A stretch of DNA of 64,000 nucleotides. Source: Natrialba sp. SSL1. GTDB taxonomy: Archaea; Halobacteriota; Halobacteria; Halobacteriales; Natrialbaceae. Under the pieces are notes generated by a model, which was given only the letters and a program-made list of their open reading frames with translations, ran no database searches and was not told where the DNA came from. The position numbers and the translations under genes are program-made. The stretch lies in NCBI RefSeq assembly GCF_001861355.1, contig NZ_MASN01000041.1, positions 89,317 to 153,316 on the forward strand. Reading direction: 5' to 3'. Below, in pieces: positions 8,289 to 16,928 of this stretch; position 1 is the first letter of the stretch, and every line of letters begins with the position of its first letter.

Positions 8289-8957
8289 TCAGTCAGCGGT
8301 CGATGCGACTTCTGCAACTGCCCGGATCGGTGCGCCGTCGGCCTCGGCGAGTGCGAGCGGGAAGGCATAGAGCGTGATGGGCTGACCGGTCGGAAGCTGC
8401 TCGAGGTTCGTCAGGTTCTCGATGATGAGCATGTCGGTTCCGAGTAGCGTGTGATGGGCCTGAAAGCCAGCAGGTTCTGACTCCGCTGTGTTCTCGGTTG
8501 GCGTCGGATCGGGATTGAGTGTGTCGAGCCCAACGTTCCAGCCGGCCTCGCGGCAGTGGTCGGCGGCGTCCGGTGTCAGATACGGGTGATCGAAGTAGCG
8601 GTCGGTTCCCCAGTACTCGTCCCAGTCGGTTCGACAGAGCAAGAGGTCGCAGTTCGTCTCGCTGTCGCTTTCAGGCAGATCACCCGCAGTGATCGCCTCT
8701 CGCGGGTCCCTGCCCGTGCAGTCGACGACTCGAGCATCGAAGACGAAGCGCTCAATCGGCATCGAGTCGAGGACGGCACCGTCGGGTTCAGTGTGACTCG
8801 GCGCGTCGATGTGCGTTCCGGTGTGACTGCCACAGTGGAGATCGGTAACACGGTAGCCGTCGTCCTCAATCGACGCCGCGTCGCGCTGCTCAACTGTCGG
8901 ATCGTCGGGGAACACCGGCATTCCGGTCTCGATCGGGTGGGTGAGATCGACGTACAT
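8289..8957 (-). CDS. Cyclase-family (kynurenine formamidase-like) metal hydrolase
   Basis: 222 residues. It opens MYVDLTHPIETGMPVFP and has the HTGTHIDAPSH metal-binding signature near residue 45, with further His residues later. This is the putative cyclase family (PF04199), which includes arylformamidase and polyketide cyclases acting on amide or ester bonds. The substrate cannot be read from the sequence and no tryptophan catabolism genes are adjacent. It is convergent with the Dph6-like gene, 18 bases apart. Confidence 0.87.
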   Translation of the reverse strand: MYVDLTHPIETGMPVFPDDPTVEQRDAASIEDDGYRVTDLHCGSHTGTHIDAPSHTEPDGAVLDSMPIERFVFDARVVDCTGRDPREAITAGDLPESDSETNCDLLLCRTDWDEYWGTDRYFDHPYLTPDAADHCREAGWNVGLDTLNPDPTPTENTAESEPAGFQAHHTLLGTDMLIIENLTNLEQLPTGQPITLYAFPLALAEADGAPIRAVAEVASTAD

Positions 8958-9031
8958 TGATCACTTGCGCTATTTCGTCGTGATCGTATGTAGCTGTAGG
9001 CTACTGTGGGCTGACTACTGGATCTCAAACA

Positions 9032-9162
9032 GGTCGTTCCAAAGACAGCGTCGAGAGCGGCCAGCAATTCGAACCCGAATCGTGGTCGTACACGAACGTC
9101 TCGCTGCTGATCTGGGTCGCCTTCTTCGCGTCTTGCTGGCGCTGCTCATCATCGCCGGTTGA
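9032..9162 (+). pseudogene. Possible remnant of a small membrane protein
   Basis: One frame from 9032 reads a charged stretch, then SYTNVSLLIWVAFF. Another frame finishes with VLLALLIIAG and a stop at 9160-9162. A one-base shift near 9125 would join them into one C-terminal membrane helix. There is no start codon or room for a full gene, so this looks like a decayed 3' end. It abuts the stop codon of the lipoprotein gene on the other strand. Confidence 0.3.
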
Positions 9163-9951
9163 TCAGTCCTCAGCCGACTGGGACTCGAGTTCCTCCCAGC
9201 CGTCCTCGACCCAGTCGGGTTCCTCAAGTTCGAGGTCGTCGTCGCGGGTGAACTCGCCGACGGACTCCCAGGTTTGTTCTTCGCTGTCGACCGACATCGT
9301 CTGGGAAATCTCGTAGGTTTGAATGAGACCCGACGAGTCGACCAGGAGGTCGAACTCGACGTACTGGTCACTGTGTTGGGTGGTGTTTCCCGCACCTTCG
9401 ATTCGGTACCGTTCAGCACCACTGTCAGACTCGTCGATGCTGACCGTGTGCTCGAGTTCACTGAGTTCGTACACCGATACCGGCAGACTTGTAGACTCCA
9501 TCCCCATGTTCTGCCCGTGGAATTCAATAGTACCCGCAGCATCGGTGACGCGGGTAATACTCATCTGATCCCCGTCTTCCCGCCACGTTTCGCGCGTCAT
9601 CTCCGTATCCGGCTCAGGGTCTGCAAGCGAGTCCGGATCGACCTGTAACACGTAGCTAGCCGCATCCTCAGTAACCGTCTGTGTCGTGTTCGTCGTGCGA
9701 ATGACCTCGCCCGACTCGTTGTGTCTCACTTGCTGTTCCGTCCGTTCGAATTCGTTGTACTCGAGTGCGTCGTAGTGAGCGTTTGCGAAGGCGGTCGTGT
9801 CGTTGATTCCGTCCTCGGTGAGTCCCGGCACGAGTTCGTCGCTCTCCGCGGTGAGCGGATCGCGGTCACCGTTTGGCGATGAGTCGAACGCGCTACAGCC
9901 GGCACTCATTACGAGCAGGGCAACCAACAGGAGGGCGGCAAGCTGTCGCAT
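9163..9951 (-). CDS. Haloarchaeal lipoprotein of unknown function
   Basis: 262 residues. The N-terminus MRQLAALLLVALLVMSAGC is a hydrophobic signal ending in a lipobox with Cys19, so the mature protein is probably lipid-anchored outside the cell. The rest is beta-rich, acidic and has Thr/Ser-rich strands, resembling haloarchaeal DUF7537-type lipoproteins in layout. No catalytic motif is visible. A role in ligand binding or surface structure is possible but unproved. The gene stands alone; the next gene upstream is divergent. Confidence 0.82.
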   Translation of the reverse strand: MRQLAALLLVALLVMSAGCSAFDSSPNGDRDPLTAESDELVPGLTEDGINDTTAFANAHYDALEYNEFERTEQQVRHNESGEVIRTTNTTQTVTEDAASYVLQVDPDSLADPEPDTEMTRETWREDGDQMSITRVTDAAGTIEFHGQNMGMESTSLPVSVYELSELEHTVSIDESDSGAERYRIEGAGNTTQHSDQYVEFDLLVDSSGLIQTYEISQTMSVDSEEQTWESVGEFTRDDDLELEEPDWVEDGWEELESQSAED

Positions 9952-10086
9952 GTGATTGCTTTGGATAATCGACAGTACCGCATAAGTAAATTCATATTTC
10001 TGACTGGTTGAGCACTGCAGCGGCCTGCCACCCGGTCGTCACACGACGGCCGAACCGCTTTGGGGCTCGGCAGTGCCCACACCAAC

Positions 10087-10554
10087 ATGATCGAAACCGA
10101 ACGAGACCTGTTCATCCAGCGACTGCGCGAGTTCTACCACCTCGAGCGCGAACTCGAGGACCTCCAGACAGAACTGGCCGAGGCCGCGACCGACGAGGAA
10201 CTCGAGTCGTTCTACATGGCACATAGCGAGACCACGACCGAGCAGATCGACCGCATCGAACCGCTGTTCGACGCGGTCGAGGCCGAACCGGGCGTCGTCG
10301 AGAGCGACGTGCTCGATACCCTCACGAGCGAGCGCGAAGACCTCATTGCGGACGTACAGGACCCGGCGCTCGGCGACCTCGTCGAGGCCGAACTCGGCCG
10401 GACGATCGAACGCCTCGAGATCACGAAACTCGAGACGCTGTTGGCGCTTGCGGATCGGATGGACTTGCCCAGCGAGATTGTCGAGCCACTCGAGCAAACG
10501 AAGACTGAGGCGACGAATGGACTGGAGCGCGCAAAAGAGGTCACAGAAATCTGA
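10087..10554 (+). CDS. DUF892 / YciE-like ferritin-fold protein
   Basis: 155 residues starting MIETERDLFIQRLREFYHLE. ATG 10087 was chosen over an upstream in-frame start at 10060 because the family begins with this helix and ATG follows ACCAAC directly. Long amphipathic helices with the paired acidic and Tyr/His pattern match the DUF892 group, a ferritin-like four-helix bundle linked to stress in bacteria. Metal ligands cannot be placed with certainty. It is convergent with the small membrane protein at 10589. Confidence 0.8.
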   Translation: MIETERDLFIQRLREFYHLERELEDLQTELAEAATDEELESFYMAHSETTTEQIDRIEPLFDAVEAEPGVVESDVLDTLTSEREDLIADVQDPALGDLVEAELGRTIERLEITKLETLLALADRMDLPSEIVEPLEQTKTEATNGLERAKEVTEI

Positions 10555-10588
10555 GAAGCGGAGAGATCGACACGACTGCTCGTGGCGG

Positions 10589-10993
10589 TCAGACCATGAT
10601 CGAGACGACGCGTGCGAGGACGAGAATCATAATGAGCGCACCGAGTGCGACGAAGAGTGCGTTCTCGAGTGACGGATCGCCGGCCTCGATGGGCGTCGAA
10701 CTGGGCTCGGGAGCGTAGGGGTCGTCTTCGTCCGTCTCGGCCTCGCTGTCGGACTGGTGGGTTGGGTCCTGGGTTGTGTCGCCGTCGGGGCCTCGTGAGA
10801 GGTCGATCGAGATGCGGTCCGTCTCTGCGCGCTCATCCGATGCTGTCGGTTGACCTGCGCGTGGTTCGGGCTCAGAGTTATCGAGTTCAGATTCGGGTTC
10901 AGACGCAGAGTCGGATCTAGGCTCTGACTCCGTCCCCCACGACGTCCCGCAGTCGTCCTCACGACGGCCGTCGTCGGACGTCTCGTCTACCAT
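10589..10993 (-). CDS. Acidic protein with C-terminal membrane helix (DUF7312-like)
   Basis: 134 residues from the ATG at 10993; an upstream in-frame start adds nine unlikely residues. The first 100 residues are disordered and dominated by Glu, Ser, Asp and Pro. A single hydrophobic helix near residues 108-130 follows PSLENALFV. It is a tail-anchored layout seen in small haloarchaeal families such as DUF7312, of unknown function. The name is from memory. Confidence 0.7.
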   Translation of the reverse strand: MVDETSDDGRREDDCGTSWGTESEPRSDSASEPESELDNSEPEPRAGQPTASDERAETDRISIDLSRGPDGDTTQDPTHQSDSEAETDEDDPYAPEPSSTPIEAGDPSLENALFVALGALIMILVLARVVSIMV

Positions 10994-11084
10994 GAAGAGC
11001 AGTACACAGGCCGGCGTCAAAAACCCGCCGTCCTGTGATCGGGCAGCCTGAGAGAGTGTTCAGTTTCAGACAGTCTCGGCGCAG

Positions 11085-12866
11085 TTACTGGGTGTGTCGA
11101 CTCGGTCGATTATCTCGACCGCGTCGGTCCCCGATGTCGCCCTCGTAGACGACACCGCGCTCCGCATCGACGGTCACAACCGTTCCGGTGTCGGTGTCCG
11201 GAATATCCGCGCCACTGACCATCGGCACGTCCATCTCCCGTGCGACCAGTGCGGGATAGCCGGTCATCCCCCGCTGAGCGTTGACGATGCCGCCGATCGT
11301 GTGCAGATCGCCCGTGAACTCCTCGTCGAACTCCGACGGGAGGACGATGATCGCCCCCTCTGGAACGTCGGTGAGGTCGCCGTCCGGCACGCGTGCGACC
11401 GGTCCCGTCGCGCGACCACCGACGACGACGCGGCCCGTCGTTAACGCCTCCGCGGCGACGTGGACCTTCAGCATGTTCGTCGTGTTCGCGCCCTCGAGTT
11501 CGGTCATCATTCCGCAGAGGACGACCACGGTGTCACCGCTCTCGGCGACCCCGGCCTCGAGTGCTGCCTGTACCGCTTTCTCGACGACGGCGTCGGCCCC
11601 CTGATCGGAGACTTCGGCGTACAGCGGTGTGACGCCCCACGAGAGGGCGAGTTTCCGCCGGACGCGATGGCTCGGCGTCGAGGCGACGACGGGGACACCT
11701 GGCCGATACTTCGCCGTCTTCAGCGCCGTATAGCCGGATTCGGTCGCCGCGACGACTGCGTCAGCACCGATGTCTCGTGCGAGGAAGCGAGCAGACCGTG
11801 CCAGCGCATCCGTTCGGGCCTCGCCGGCCGCGGGAACACGTTGCTCTAGCAGTTCGTCGTACTCCGCCGAGTTCTCGACCTCGCGGACGATGCTGTCCAT
11901 CGCGTCGACGACGGCGACAGGGTGGTCGCCGATGGCGGTCTCCGCAGAGAGCATCACCGCGTCCGTGCCGTCGAGAACGGCGTTTGCCACGTCCGAGGCT
12001 TCTGCTCTCGTGGGCCGGCGCGCGTGAACCATCGAGTCCAGCATCTCCGTTGCCGTGATAACCGGCAGACCAGCCTCACGACACTTCCGAATGATCCGTT
12101 TCTGAATCATCGGCACGTCTTCCATCGGACACTCGACGCCCAGATCACCGCGGGCAACCATGATCCCGTCCGAGGCGTCGATGATCTCGTCCAAGTTGTC
12201 CACCGCGCCGACGCGCTCGATCTTCGAGATGATAGGAATCTCCGCACCGAAGCTCTCGAGTACCTCGCTGACTTCGAGGACATCCTCGGCGTCGCGGACG
12301 AAACTCGCGGCGACGAAGTCGACTTCCTTCTCGGCGGCCAGTTCCAGGTCCTTCCGGTCGGATTCGGTAACGACATCGAGATCCAGATCGACGCCGGGGA
12401 CGTTCACGCCCTTCCGGCCGCCGAGTTCGCCGCCCGTGTCGACGTGTGCGCGAATCACGTCACCCTCGCGCTCGCGAACCGTCGTCTCGATCAGGCCGTC
12501 GTCGAGCAGGATACGATCCCCAACTTCGACGGCGTCGATCGGCAGCGAGAGCCCGACCCGTTCGGTCGAAACCTCGTCACCCTCGACGAACTCGATTTCG
12601 GAGCCGGACTCGAGTGTCACCGTTTCGCCTTCGGGAAGCGAAGCGGTGCGGATCTCGGGGCCCTGCATGTCGAGCATGACGGCGACGGGCTTCTCGCGTT
12701 GCTCGTCGACCGTTCGGACGCGGTCGATGAGTTCGGCTCGGTCCGCGCGGCTGCCGTGACTCGCGTTCAGCCGGGCGACGGACATCCCGGCGTCGGCGAG
12801 GTCGCGGATCGTCCGCTGATCGCTCGAGGCGGGGCCTAGCGTACAGACGATCTTTGCGTTTCTCAT
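11085..12866 (-). CDS. pyk: Pyruvate kinase with C-terminal PEP-utiliser-like domain
   Basis: 593 residues from MRNAKIVCTLGPAS. An upstream extension of the frame to 13043 was rejected because this is the family start. It converts PEP and ADP to pyruvate and ATP. The barrel carries NASHGS, the substrate-loop region ISKIERVGAVDN and the signature ITATEMLDSM. After residue 480 an extra domain resembles the mobile swivelling domain of PEP-utilising enzymes (GMTGYPALVARE), but the phosphohistidine of true PEP synthases is replaced. Such an extra C-terminal domain is also known in Bacillus-type pyruvate kinases. The gene is divergent from the GYD protein at 12989. Confidence 0.95.
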   Translation of the reverse strand: MRNAKIVCTLGPASSDQRTIRDLADAGMSVARLNASHGSRADRAELIDRVRTVDEQREKPVAVMLDMQGPEIRTASLPEGETVTLESGSEIEFVEGDEVSTERVGLSLPIDAVEVGDRILLDDGLIETTVREREGDVIRAHVDTGGELGGRKGVNVPGVDLDLDVVTESDRKDLELAAEKEVDFVAASFVRDAEDVLEVSEVLESFGAEIPIISKIERVGAVDNLDEIIDASDGIMVARGDLGVECPMEDVPMIQKRIIRKCREAGLPVITATEMLDSMVHARRPTRAEASDVANAVLDGTDAVMLSAETAIGDHPVAVVDAMDSIVREVENSAEYDELLEQRVPAAGEARTDALARSARFLARDIGADAVVAATESGYTALKTAKYRPGVPVVASTPSHRVRRKLALSWGVTPLYAEVSDQGADAVVEKAVQAALEAGVAESGDTVVVLCGMMTELEGANTTNMLKVHVAAEALTTGRVVVGGRATGPVARVPDGDLTDVPEGAIIVLPSEFDEEFTGDLHTIGGIVNAQRGMTGYPALVAREMDVPMVSGADIPDTDTGTVVTVDAERGVVYEGDIGDRRGRDNRPSRHTQ

Positions 12867-12988
12867 GGCTTGCGCTAGCGCGAGCACGGGCAAAAAGATA
12901 GGTGACTTACTCGGAGCCGAGTTTGCCTTTACTGCGACCGTCGTCTGCCACGACAACCGTTTTCCGTCTGTCCGGATCGTCCTGAGAC

Positions 12989-13276
12989 ATGCCAACGTAC
13001 GCATCACTGATCGATGTCGAGGGCCGGGACGTTCAGAACGCACAGGAACTCGCGTCGATCTGGGGTGAAGTGCACACGGAGTTCGAGCAGCACAACGCCG
13101 AGCTCCAGGAGTCGTACGCGATCCTCGGCGAGCACGACTTTCTCGCCGTGTTCGAAGCCGGCGACCGCGAGGCGGCGTTCAAATCGGCGCTCACGCTGCG
13201 TCGCCACGGTCTCCGAGCACAGACGATGGAACTCCTGGACACCGACAATTTCTCGCAACTCGTCGACGAAGTGTGA
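12989..13276 (+). CDS. GYD domain protein
   Basis: 95 residues: a compact ferredoxin-like alpha/beta sequence starting MPTYASLIDVEGRDVQNAQE with ILGEHDFLAVFEA in the centre, typical of the GYD family (PF08734). Function is unknown; related small proteins are dimeric ligand-binding or monooxygenase-like folds. It is divergent from pyruvate kinase across 122 bases that include a CTCGG-AG-CCGAG palindrome near 12910, and convergent with the regulator downstream. Confidence 0.85.
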   Translation: MPTYASLIDVEGRDVQNAQELASIWGEVHTEFEQHNAELQESYAILGEHDFLAVFEAGDREAAFKSALTLRRHGLRAQTMELLDTDNFSQLVDEV

Positions 13277-13287
13277 CGGCTGGAGCG

Positions 13288-14301
13288 CTACGACTCGCCT
13301 CGACACACCCGCTCGGTGTCGACGATCCGAACGTCGTCGTTGACGACCAGTTCGAGTCGAACCGTTTCGAACTCGATGTCGAGACGCACGCGACGCGGCT
13401 CGTCACTCAGAACCGTTACCGCGTCGTCGTCGACGAACGGAAGACTCCAGACACGAGTGCTCGTGAGATCCAGTCCGTGGTCCCAGCAGAACGCAATCGC
13501 TTCCGGATGGGTGATCGCGACAATACCGACGTGTGACCCGCCGAGGGATCCACACTCGTCACAGTTCGCACTGAACGTGTGCTCCCAGCGCCGGTCCGGG
13601 GTGTACTCGAGTGTCCGCTCGATGGGCGCGTGGCAGTAGGGACAGATGTTTTCGAGGAGCTGTTCGACGGTGTGACGCCACAGCGTCGAGGCGGTGTCGA
13701 GCAGTTCGTCGACTGCCATTCCTCGCGCCGCTGCGCCGGTGGGTCGGACGGCATGGGCATACAGAAGGTCGTCGCCACGCCGAATCTCGACAACGCTATC
13801 CTCGTAGGTTGCCGTCAGTGGGTCCTGTGCTGTCGGCTCGTCGTCGGTCTCGTTCGTACTGGTTTCGACAGGGTTCTCTCTCGGGTCCTCGAGTACGACA
13901 GGACCACACGGTTCGTGTGATCGCCAGGCGTCGACATCGATCACTTTGGCGATTTCGAAGCCGGCGAACGTGAGCCGGTAGCCGTCGAGACTGGAATCCG
14001 TACTGGTGCGTGAATCACTGTTGGAACTGGAATGTGTGTCGGTGGTGGTCTCGGTCTTGTCCCCGCGCTCGACGAACAGTCCGTCAAGCTGTCGCAGGTG
14101 GTAGTTGAAGTTACCCTTATCCGCGACACCGACTTCCGATCGGAGCGTCGAGTACGAGAGCGTCGCCTCTCGTGACGCCGACTGCAAATGGTCGTAGAGC
14201 ACGCGGAGGATCTCGAGTCGGGTCTCGTTGCCGAGCGGTTTGAACGGGTCGGCGGGCCGTTCTGACGTCGCTTCGTCGGGTGTCGTGTTCGATCCTGTCA
14301 T
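13288..14301 (-). CDS. Winged-helix transcription regulator with zinc-knuckle C-terminal domain
   Basis: 337 residues. Residues about 18-85 form an ArsR-like winged helix (PLGNETRLEILRVLYDH, then FNYHLRQLDGLFV). A Thr/Ser/Asp linker follows. The C-terminal domain has two Cys pairs, CPYCH and CDECG, spaced about 30 residues, which should bind zinc, and a conserved His-Pro. The same architecture occurs in the regulator at 51031-51945. It is divergently transcribed from the exported serine hydrolase at 14490, and an 18-bp palindrome lies between them, so it probably controls that gene, itself, or both. DNA target and signal are unknown. Confidence 0.85.
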   Translation of the reverse strand: MTGSNTTPDEATSERPADPFKPLGNETRLEILRVLYDHLQSASREATLSYSTLRSEVGVADKGNFNYHLRQLDGLFVERGDKTETTTDTHSSSNSDSRTSTDSSLDGYRLTFAGFEIAKVIDVDAWRSHEPCGPVVLEDPRENPVETSTNETDDEPTAQDPLTATYEDSVVEIRRGDDLLYAHAVRPTGAAARGMAVDELLDTASTLWRHTVEQLLENICPYCHAPIERTLEYTPDRRWEHTFSANCDECGSLGGSHVGIVAITHPEAIAFCWDHGLDLTSTRVWSLPFVDDDAVTVLSDEPRRVRLDIEFETVRLELVVNDDVRIVDTERVCRGES

Positions 14302-14429
14302 TCTCCTACTGAAGTCGTCTGTCGGTTCCTATTCGTCTGTCTGGTATCTGCCCGTTGTCTAGCCGTCTGCTCGACATCTGTCCATCACCCCTCTGTTGTC
14401 TATCTCTCTCGTCATCGACTCGCCGAACA

Positions 14430-14447
14430 GGAGTAAAATATTACTCC
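14430..14447. promoter_or_regulatory. Palindromic operator candidate before serine hydrolase
   Basis: Perfect inverted repeat GGAGTAA-AATA-TTACTCC, immediately upstream of an AT-rich AAATACATA box (14448-14456). The box lies about 37 bases before the ATG at 14490. This is the expected place for a regulator that acts at the TFB/TBP site. Confidence 0.55.
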
Positions 14448-14489
14448 AAATACATATGTTGTACCCGTTTGAATCGACACCTACCTGTA

Positions 14490-16838
14490 ATGTCGACTGA
14501 CCCCTCCCGCCGGCAGCTTCTCGCCGGCTCGGCGCTTCTCGGAACGGCATCGCTCGCCGGGCCGCTCACGGATCTTGCCGGTGCTGACGTATCGCCATCC
14601 GAACTGTCTGAGCTGGGTGAACGCTCGGTGCACAACGGAACCGGACGAAGCGAACCGACCACCGCCACACTGCACGCACAGCAAGACGAGGCCGAACTCG
14701 ACCTAGAGCTGGATCCCGACGCCGTCGAGTCGTTCGTCGACGACGCACTGGACACGGCCCTCGACGAACACGATATCGTCGGCGCGTCCGTCGCCGTCGT
14801 CCACGAGGACGAGGCCATCCTCACGAAAGGATACGGCGTGGCAGACGACGACACGGATGAGCCCGTCGACGCCGCCGAAACACGCTTTCGAGTTGGGTCG
14901 GTTTCGAAACCGATCGTCTGGACGGCCGCGATGCAACTGATCGAGGACGGGCAGCTTGATCCATACGAGGACGTGACGACATATCTCGATTCCGTCTCGA
15001 TTTCTGAAACACACGCCGAACCGATCACGATGGCCCACCTCGCGACGCATACCGCCGGCTTCGAAGAGCGGTTTCAGGGAACGTGGGTCACCGACCCCGA
15101 CGACGTACGGGACTTGCCGACAGTGCTCTCGGACGAACAGCCGGCCCGCGTCCGGCCACCCGGCGAGGTGATCGCCTACTCGAACTACGGCACCGCACTC
15201 GCCGCCCAGGTCGTGGCCGATATCGCCGGCACACCCTTCGGACAGTACGCTCAGGAGAACGTCTTCGACCCGCTGTCGATGACGCAGTCGTCGTTCGCAC
15301 AACCGTTCCCGGACGAAGCGGTGAGCGAGAACGTCGCCACGGGGTACAGCGCACTCCTTGGATCGCCCCAGGAAGCGCCCGGGCTGCTCGTCGAGTTCGC
15401 CCCCGCTGGCTCGATGACCGCGTCGGCGACCGACATGGCGCAGTTCATGCGCGCACAGCTTGGGGACGGCTCGCTTGGCACCGACGATAGTCGGGTACTC
15501 GAGTCCGATGCCATGTCCCAGCTCCAGGAGCAGTGGTTCACCCACCACGACGCGCTCGACGGCTTCACCTTCGGGTTCATCGAAGGCACCGTCGGTCCGC
15601 AGGCACACCGGACGCTCGAGCACAACGGCCACATCCCGGGTTCGTTCTACAGCGATCTCTGGCTGGTTCCCGCGGCCAATCTCGGCGTCTTCGTTACGTA
15701 CAACACCGACAGCGGGGCGGTTGCAAGCGGCGAGTTCCGCGAAGCGTTCGCTGCTGAATTTCTGCCCGAAGCCGACGAGGAAGACGAGCCGACGCCAGAC
15801 GAGCCCGACGGCCCACCCACTCGCGCCGGCGAACTCGAGGGCACCTTCCGCAGCGTTCGGGTCGTCGAGACGACGATGGGAAAGCTGCCGTCGACGGTGC
15901 AAGCGGCCAGTGCCGATGTCCGCGTCGACGACGACGGCTTTCTCGTCACGGATTTCGGTGGGGGTCCCGACCGCTGGGTAGAGGTCGAGCCGCTCCGCTT
16001 CGAGGCGGTCGAGGGCGATACGCGGCTTGCCTTCGGCGAGCGAGATGGTGACGTTCGATATCTCTTCCTCGATTTCCAGGCGTTCGAACGCCAGTCGTGG
16101 CACGAGTCGCTCTCGCTGCACGGCGGAGTCGCCGGCGCGACGATGCTGGGAATGCTCTCGGGGGCCGTCGGTTGGCCGCTAGCTCGTGGCTGGCGGCGGT
16201 TCCGCGGTGACTGCGGTGGGAGCGGCGGTGGCGGCGATAGCGGGAGTGAGAACGAGCTTTCCGACGCAACTACTGGCGAGGCCGGCACCGATTCCGCTGC
16301 GTCAGCACCGAGTGGTGTGACTGACGCGGAATCGCCGTCTGAGACGCAGCAGATCGACGACTCGGCGGCTTCGAGTACTGCGGGTTCGGACAGCGCCAGT
16401 CCTGAGTCAGACGGGGACTCGAGTGCGTCCGTAGCCGAGGAGTCACGATCGAAGTCGGTGTCCCAGCCGCAGACACGGACACAGTCCCAGACCCAGTCCT
16501 CGCAGTCATCAACACCGCTTCACAACGCAGGCTGGGCGCGCTGGGTCGCCGGCAGCTCGATTGGGGCGCTGTTTGGTTTCCTCGCCGGCACTGTCGTGCT
16601 CTACCTGTTGCAGCCGTACACACTACTCAGTAGCCCGCCGACGAGCTTCCAGCTGCTCGCCGTGTTACCGCTGGTCGGCGCGCTCGGAACGGTCGTCGCG
16701 GCAGGGTATGCCGTCCAGTCCTGGCGGCTCTCGTGGTGGACGTTGCGCTCGCGGGTTCACTACACGCTCGTCGTGCTCGCAACGGCTGTCTTCTGCCTGC
16801 TGTTGGGGTACTGGAACCTGCTCGCGATTCCGTTGTAG
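14490..16838 (+). CDS. Tat-exported beta-lactamase-like serine hydrolase with C-terminal membrane helices
   Basis: 782 residues from ATG 14490. The N-terminus SRRQLLAGSALLGTASL is a Tat-type signal. A class C beta-lactamase/penicillin-binding-protein fold follows, with SVSK at 137-140 (catalytic Ser and Lys) and YSN at 230-232; HNG near residue 420 fits the third motif position. After about residue 600 comes one helix, a disordered Ser/Gln/Glu stretch, then three hydrophobic helices at the end. The catalytic domain would therefore face outside, anchored by the tail. The substrate is unknown: haloarchaea lack peptidoglycan, so an esterase or peptidase role is more likely than a cell-wall one. 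It is convergent with metG. Confidence 0.88.
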   Translation: MSTDPSRRQLLAGSALLGTASLAGPLTDLAGADVSPSELSELGERSVHNGTGRSEPTTATLHAQQDEAELDLELDPDAVESFVDDALDTALDEHDIVGASVAVVHEDEAILTKGYGVADDDTDEPVDAAETRFRVGSVSKPIVWTAAMQLIEDGQLDPYEDVTTYLDSVSISETHAEPITMAHLATHTAGFEERFQGTWVTDPDDVRDLPTVLSDEQPARVRPPGEVIAYSNYGTALAAQVVADIAGTPFGQYAQENVFDPLSMTQSSFAQPFPDEAVSENVATGYSALLGSPQEAPGLLVEFAPAGSMTASATDMAQFMRAQLGDGSLGTDDSRVLESDAMSQLQEQWFTHHDALDGFTFGFIEGTVGPQAHRTLEHNGHIPGSFYSDLWLVPAANLGVFVTYNTDSGAVASGEFREAFAAEFLPEADEEDEPTPDEPDGPPTRAGELEGTFRSVRVVETTMGKLPSTVQAASADVRVDDDGFLVTDFGGGPDRWVEVEPLRFEAVEGDTRLAFGERDGDVRYLFLDFQAFERQSWHESLSLHGGVAGATMLGMLSGAVGWPLARGWRRFRGDCGGSGGGGDSGSENELSDATTGEAGTDSAASAPSGVTDAESPSETQQIDDSAASSTAGSDSASPESDGDSSASVAEESRSKSVSQPQTRTQSQTQSSQSSTPLHNAGWARWVAGSSIGALFGFLAGTVVLYLLQPYTLLSSPPTSFQLLAVLPLVGALGTVVAAGYAVQSWRLSWWTLRSRVHYTLVVLATAVFCLLLGYWNLLAIPL

Positions 16839-16928
16839 TCCACCGCCTGTTCCGGGTCGTCAGAAACGAACCTCGCAAGTAAAACGTAAAAACAGCGTTT
16901 CCATCGGAATCGGCCGTCCCGAGACGAG

